Below, one piece after another: positions 18,681 to 20,355 of a stretch of 20,355 nt of DNA. How positions within the stretch are numbered: position 1 is the stretch's first letter; the number at the start of each line of letters is the position of its first letter. The position numbers and the translations under genes were made by a program. Source of the DNA: Rhizophagus sp. LPA8_4_AMF (lineage: Eukaryota > Glomeromycota > Glomeromycetes > Glomerales > Glomeraceae); the NCBI GenBank assembly GCA_021464525.1, contig JADRCO010001316.1, positions 1 through 20,355 on the forward strand, written 5' to 3'. The notes below the pieces were generated by a model, which searched no databases, was not told the DNA's origin, and saw only the letters and a program-made list of their open reading frames with translations.

Positions 18681-20259
18681 ATTAAAGACAACCTTCAAGT
18701 GTGAGATGAAATCCCTCTTAAAATATACCATGTGCATTCATCTAATAGTATAATATTATTTAAGGGGGAAAAACATGAAACAAAATAATAATCATTACCA
18801 TCACATTTCATGATAATATAAATCTTGTGAACGAATAATTAAAAATCATTTTTTAAATCCCTTGTTTTTTTTTATTCCTGTTAATATATGGAATTAAAGA
18901 ACCATGACAGGGCTTTTCGTTTCAAAAGTTTGATTGTACAATAAGGTAACCAAAGCACAAATATGTTGCGTAACATATAAATCAAGACTTATCTCGTGAT
19001 TTTACTAATTTCGAATCACATGTATCAGTCATTTATCGTGACACAACTGTCTGTGCATGAATAAAAAAAACGCAAACTTTAGTAAATGCATTATAAATTT
19101 TTAAATACTTTTCAATGATTTCTTTTTTTTTCAACTTTGAGTTATCCGAATCTTGAATTCAATATAAAATTTTAATACCAATAAGTATAATTGTGTATGT
19201 AAATATTTTAACATATTATATAGTGAAAATATTATATCATTAGCCCCTTGCATAGTTGGGAACCAATTATAATTTTTTATGAAGGGAAGAAAAAAAAAAA
19301 AAAGTTATATGCATCCCAGATAATCATCGTGCTACAAATGATGATAAATTAATTCATTTTAAAAAAAAAAAAAAAAAATTAAAAAATTTTTAATTTAAAA
19401 TTTATTGATTAAATATGATTCATTTTAAAAAGGTAAAAATTGTTGAAACCAATAAATACTTTAATGTAAATAATAACGCCTTATAAAAAAAAAATAAATA
19501 TATTTAATATATATATTTTTTAAAAATTCTCGCGGCACTTTTCTAATTTTAGGATCTTTTGCTCCATTGTTATTCCATTGTTGTAAAAATTGTACTTTAT
19601 TGTAGGTAATGTGCACGTGTTTTATGATATCATATTATATATTTTTAATGTCAAAATTTACTTAATAAATAAGACAAGCATAATATATTAGAAGACAGAC
19701 TTTAATAAAATAAAAGACTTTAAAAAGTTAGTTTTAAAAAATTTGAAATTTACAATGTGAAACATTTTGGACATTACCCGATATAAATTCCCCCTTAAAA
19801 AAAAAACGAAGTGTTATGTACTTTTCGTAAAGGAAAGCCTTATTTAGAACCAATCAGATTTTAATTTGGCAATTTTACAATGAATATATATATGTACATA
19901 TTTTCGAAAAAAAAAAAATAGTTATAGTTCATTTCATTATGATGGCGTAATAATCAAATTATCATACTACATATATAGAAAACAAATTAATTTTGACACC
20001 ATAAAATTAAACGAAGAAGATAGTCAAGAGACATTCTTGTTTAAACAGATGAAACCAATTAAATTAAATACTAATAAAGGGGCAAATTAGTTTTAGTAAT
20101 TACAAGTATCTATAATTATGATATGAAATATTTTATTACTCACTACTGTAGTATTACCCGCCCTCAGAAGTATTTGTCCTCACAAGTATATAAATTACAT
20201 GAAATTTCTCTTTTCTTGATTTTCCAGGGAAAAAAAAAATTAAGTTATTTCCTTAATTT

Positions 20260-20263
<4 letters not shown>

Positions 20264-20305
<42 letters not shown>

Positions 20306-20337
20306 CCCCCCCAAAAAAAAAAAAAAAAAAAAAAAAA
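20264..20337. repeat. A40-C9-A25 homopolymer block at window end
   Basis: Forty A, nine C and twenty-five A in a row. With the T50 at the start, the window is bounded by homopolymers on both sides. This may reflect contig ends, sequencing artefact or poly(A)-bearing retroelement remnants. Confidence 0.85.
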
Positions 20338-20355
20338 TATTTCGTTTTACATTTT

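Larger units (their letters stand above)
15926..20263. other. 4.3-kb gene desert with recurrent CCAAT, CCCCTTAA and CACGTG words
   Basis: No reading frame or RNA gene is recognised. The AT-rich background carries same-strand AACCAAT words near 16514, 16668, 16760, 17401, 18232, 18382, 19261, 19446, 19848 and 20053. CCCCTTAA or its complement is at 17381, 17634, 18761 and 19791, and CACGTG at 16159, 17892 and 19614. Two segments, about 17320-17510 and 19215-19360, look like diverged copies: both have TAGTGAAAAT, then CCCCTT, TGGGAACCAATTA and GATAAATTAAT in the same order. The region may be a decayed tandem repeat or an unusually long regulatory region. Confidence 0.5.

Noticed and set aside
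1-20355. CRISPR array, rRNA or bacterial-type operon signals
   Set aside because: No regularly spaced identical repeats, no rRNA core sequences, and the genes are intron-containing eukaryotic ones.

Overview
The window looks like a gene-poor, strongly AT-rich piece of a fungal nuclear genome. The genes are split by many short GT-AG introns of about 68-118 nt with AT-rich interiors. The products are typical eukaryotic housekeeping proteins, and the standard code is used (TGA acts as a stop). Together with N/Q-rich small proteins and decayed repeats rich in GGGTCGGGTC-, GGCCAAAATT- and TTCGGGATTTCGGG-like words, this suggests an arbuscular mycorrhizal fungus (Glomeromycotina, Rhizophagus-like). 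That assignment is inference from style and composition, not from a search.

Layout. Bases 1-963 hold a 50-T run and degraded, transposon-like DNA. Bases 964-8525 are a compact block of four intron-containing genes. (1) 2160->964, minus: ATP11/ATPAF1, the mitochondrial F1-ATPase beta-subunit assembly chaperone, 5 exons, 284 aa. (2) 5201/5093->2290, minus: glycyl-tRNA synthetase, 12 exons, 645 aa from the inner AUG or 681 aa from an outer AUG that adds a mitochondrial-type presequence; a short uORF overlaps the outer AUG. (3) 5587->6512, plus: a 281-aa protein with a Ser/Asp/Glu-rich N-terminal half and a C-terminus resembling the tail of ZNHIT3/Hit1, but no HIT zinc finger. (4) 8525->6603, minus: a zinc-independent MDR reductase, 346 aa, apparently 11 exons including one of 17 nt and a proposed one of only 3 nt. 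Every exon junction was walked by hand and the phases close.

Bases 8526-20355 are mostly non-coding. They contain a decayed, frameshifted minus-strand coding relic (about 9431-9770), a 10.3-10.5 kb patch with two overlapping antisense mini-ORFs, a basic 67-aa ORF (11139), and a pair of small N/Q-rich paralogous ORFs (13717 and 15710). Each of the pair has a TATAAATAC element 65-82 nt upstream and shares an MSL...HS...IN-x-V start and an LFNGSSF tail. From about 16.1 to 20.1 kb no gene is visible. There the AT-rich DNA is punctuated by same-strand AACCAAT words, CCCCTTAA/TTAAGGGG words and CACGTG palindromes, at a density that looks well above chance. The window ends in A40-C9-A25.

Links between genes: ATP11 and glycyl-tRNA synthetase lie head-to-tail 129 bp apart. 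Glycyl-tRNA synthetase and the ZNHIT3-tail gene are divergent. The ZNHIT3-tail gene and the reductase are convergent, with about 90 bp between stops. ATP11 and the long synthetase form are both expected in mitochondria, but nothing suggests an operon or cluster. The most unusual items are the 3-nt microexon, the synthetase start-site arrangement, the finger-less ZNHIT3-like protein, the MSL/LFNGSSF micro-family and the motif-studded desert at the right.
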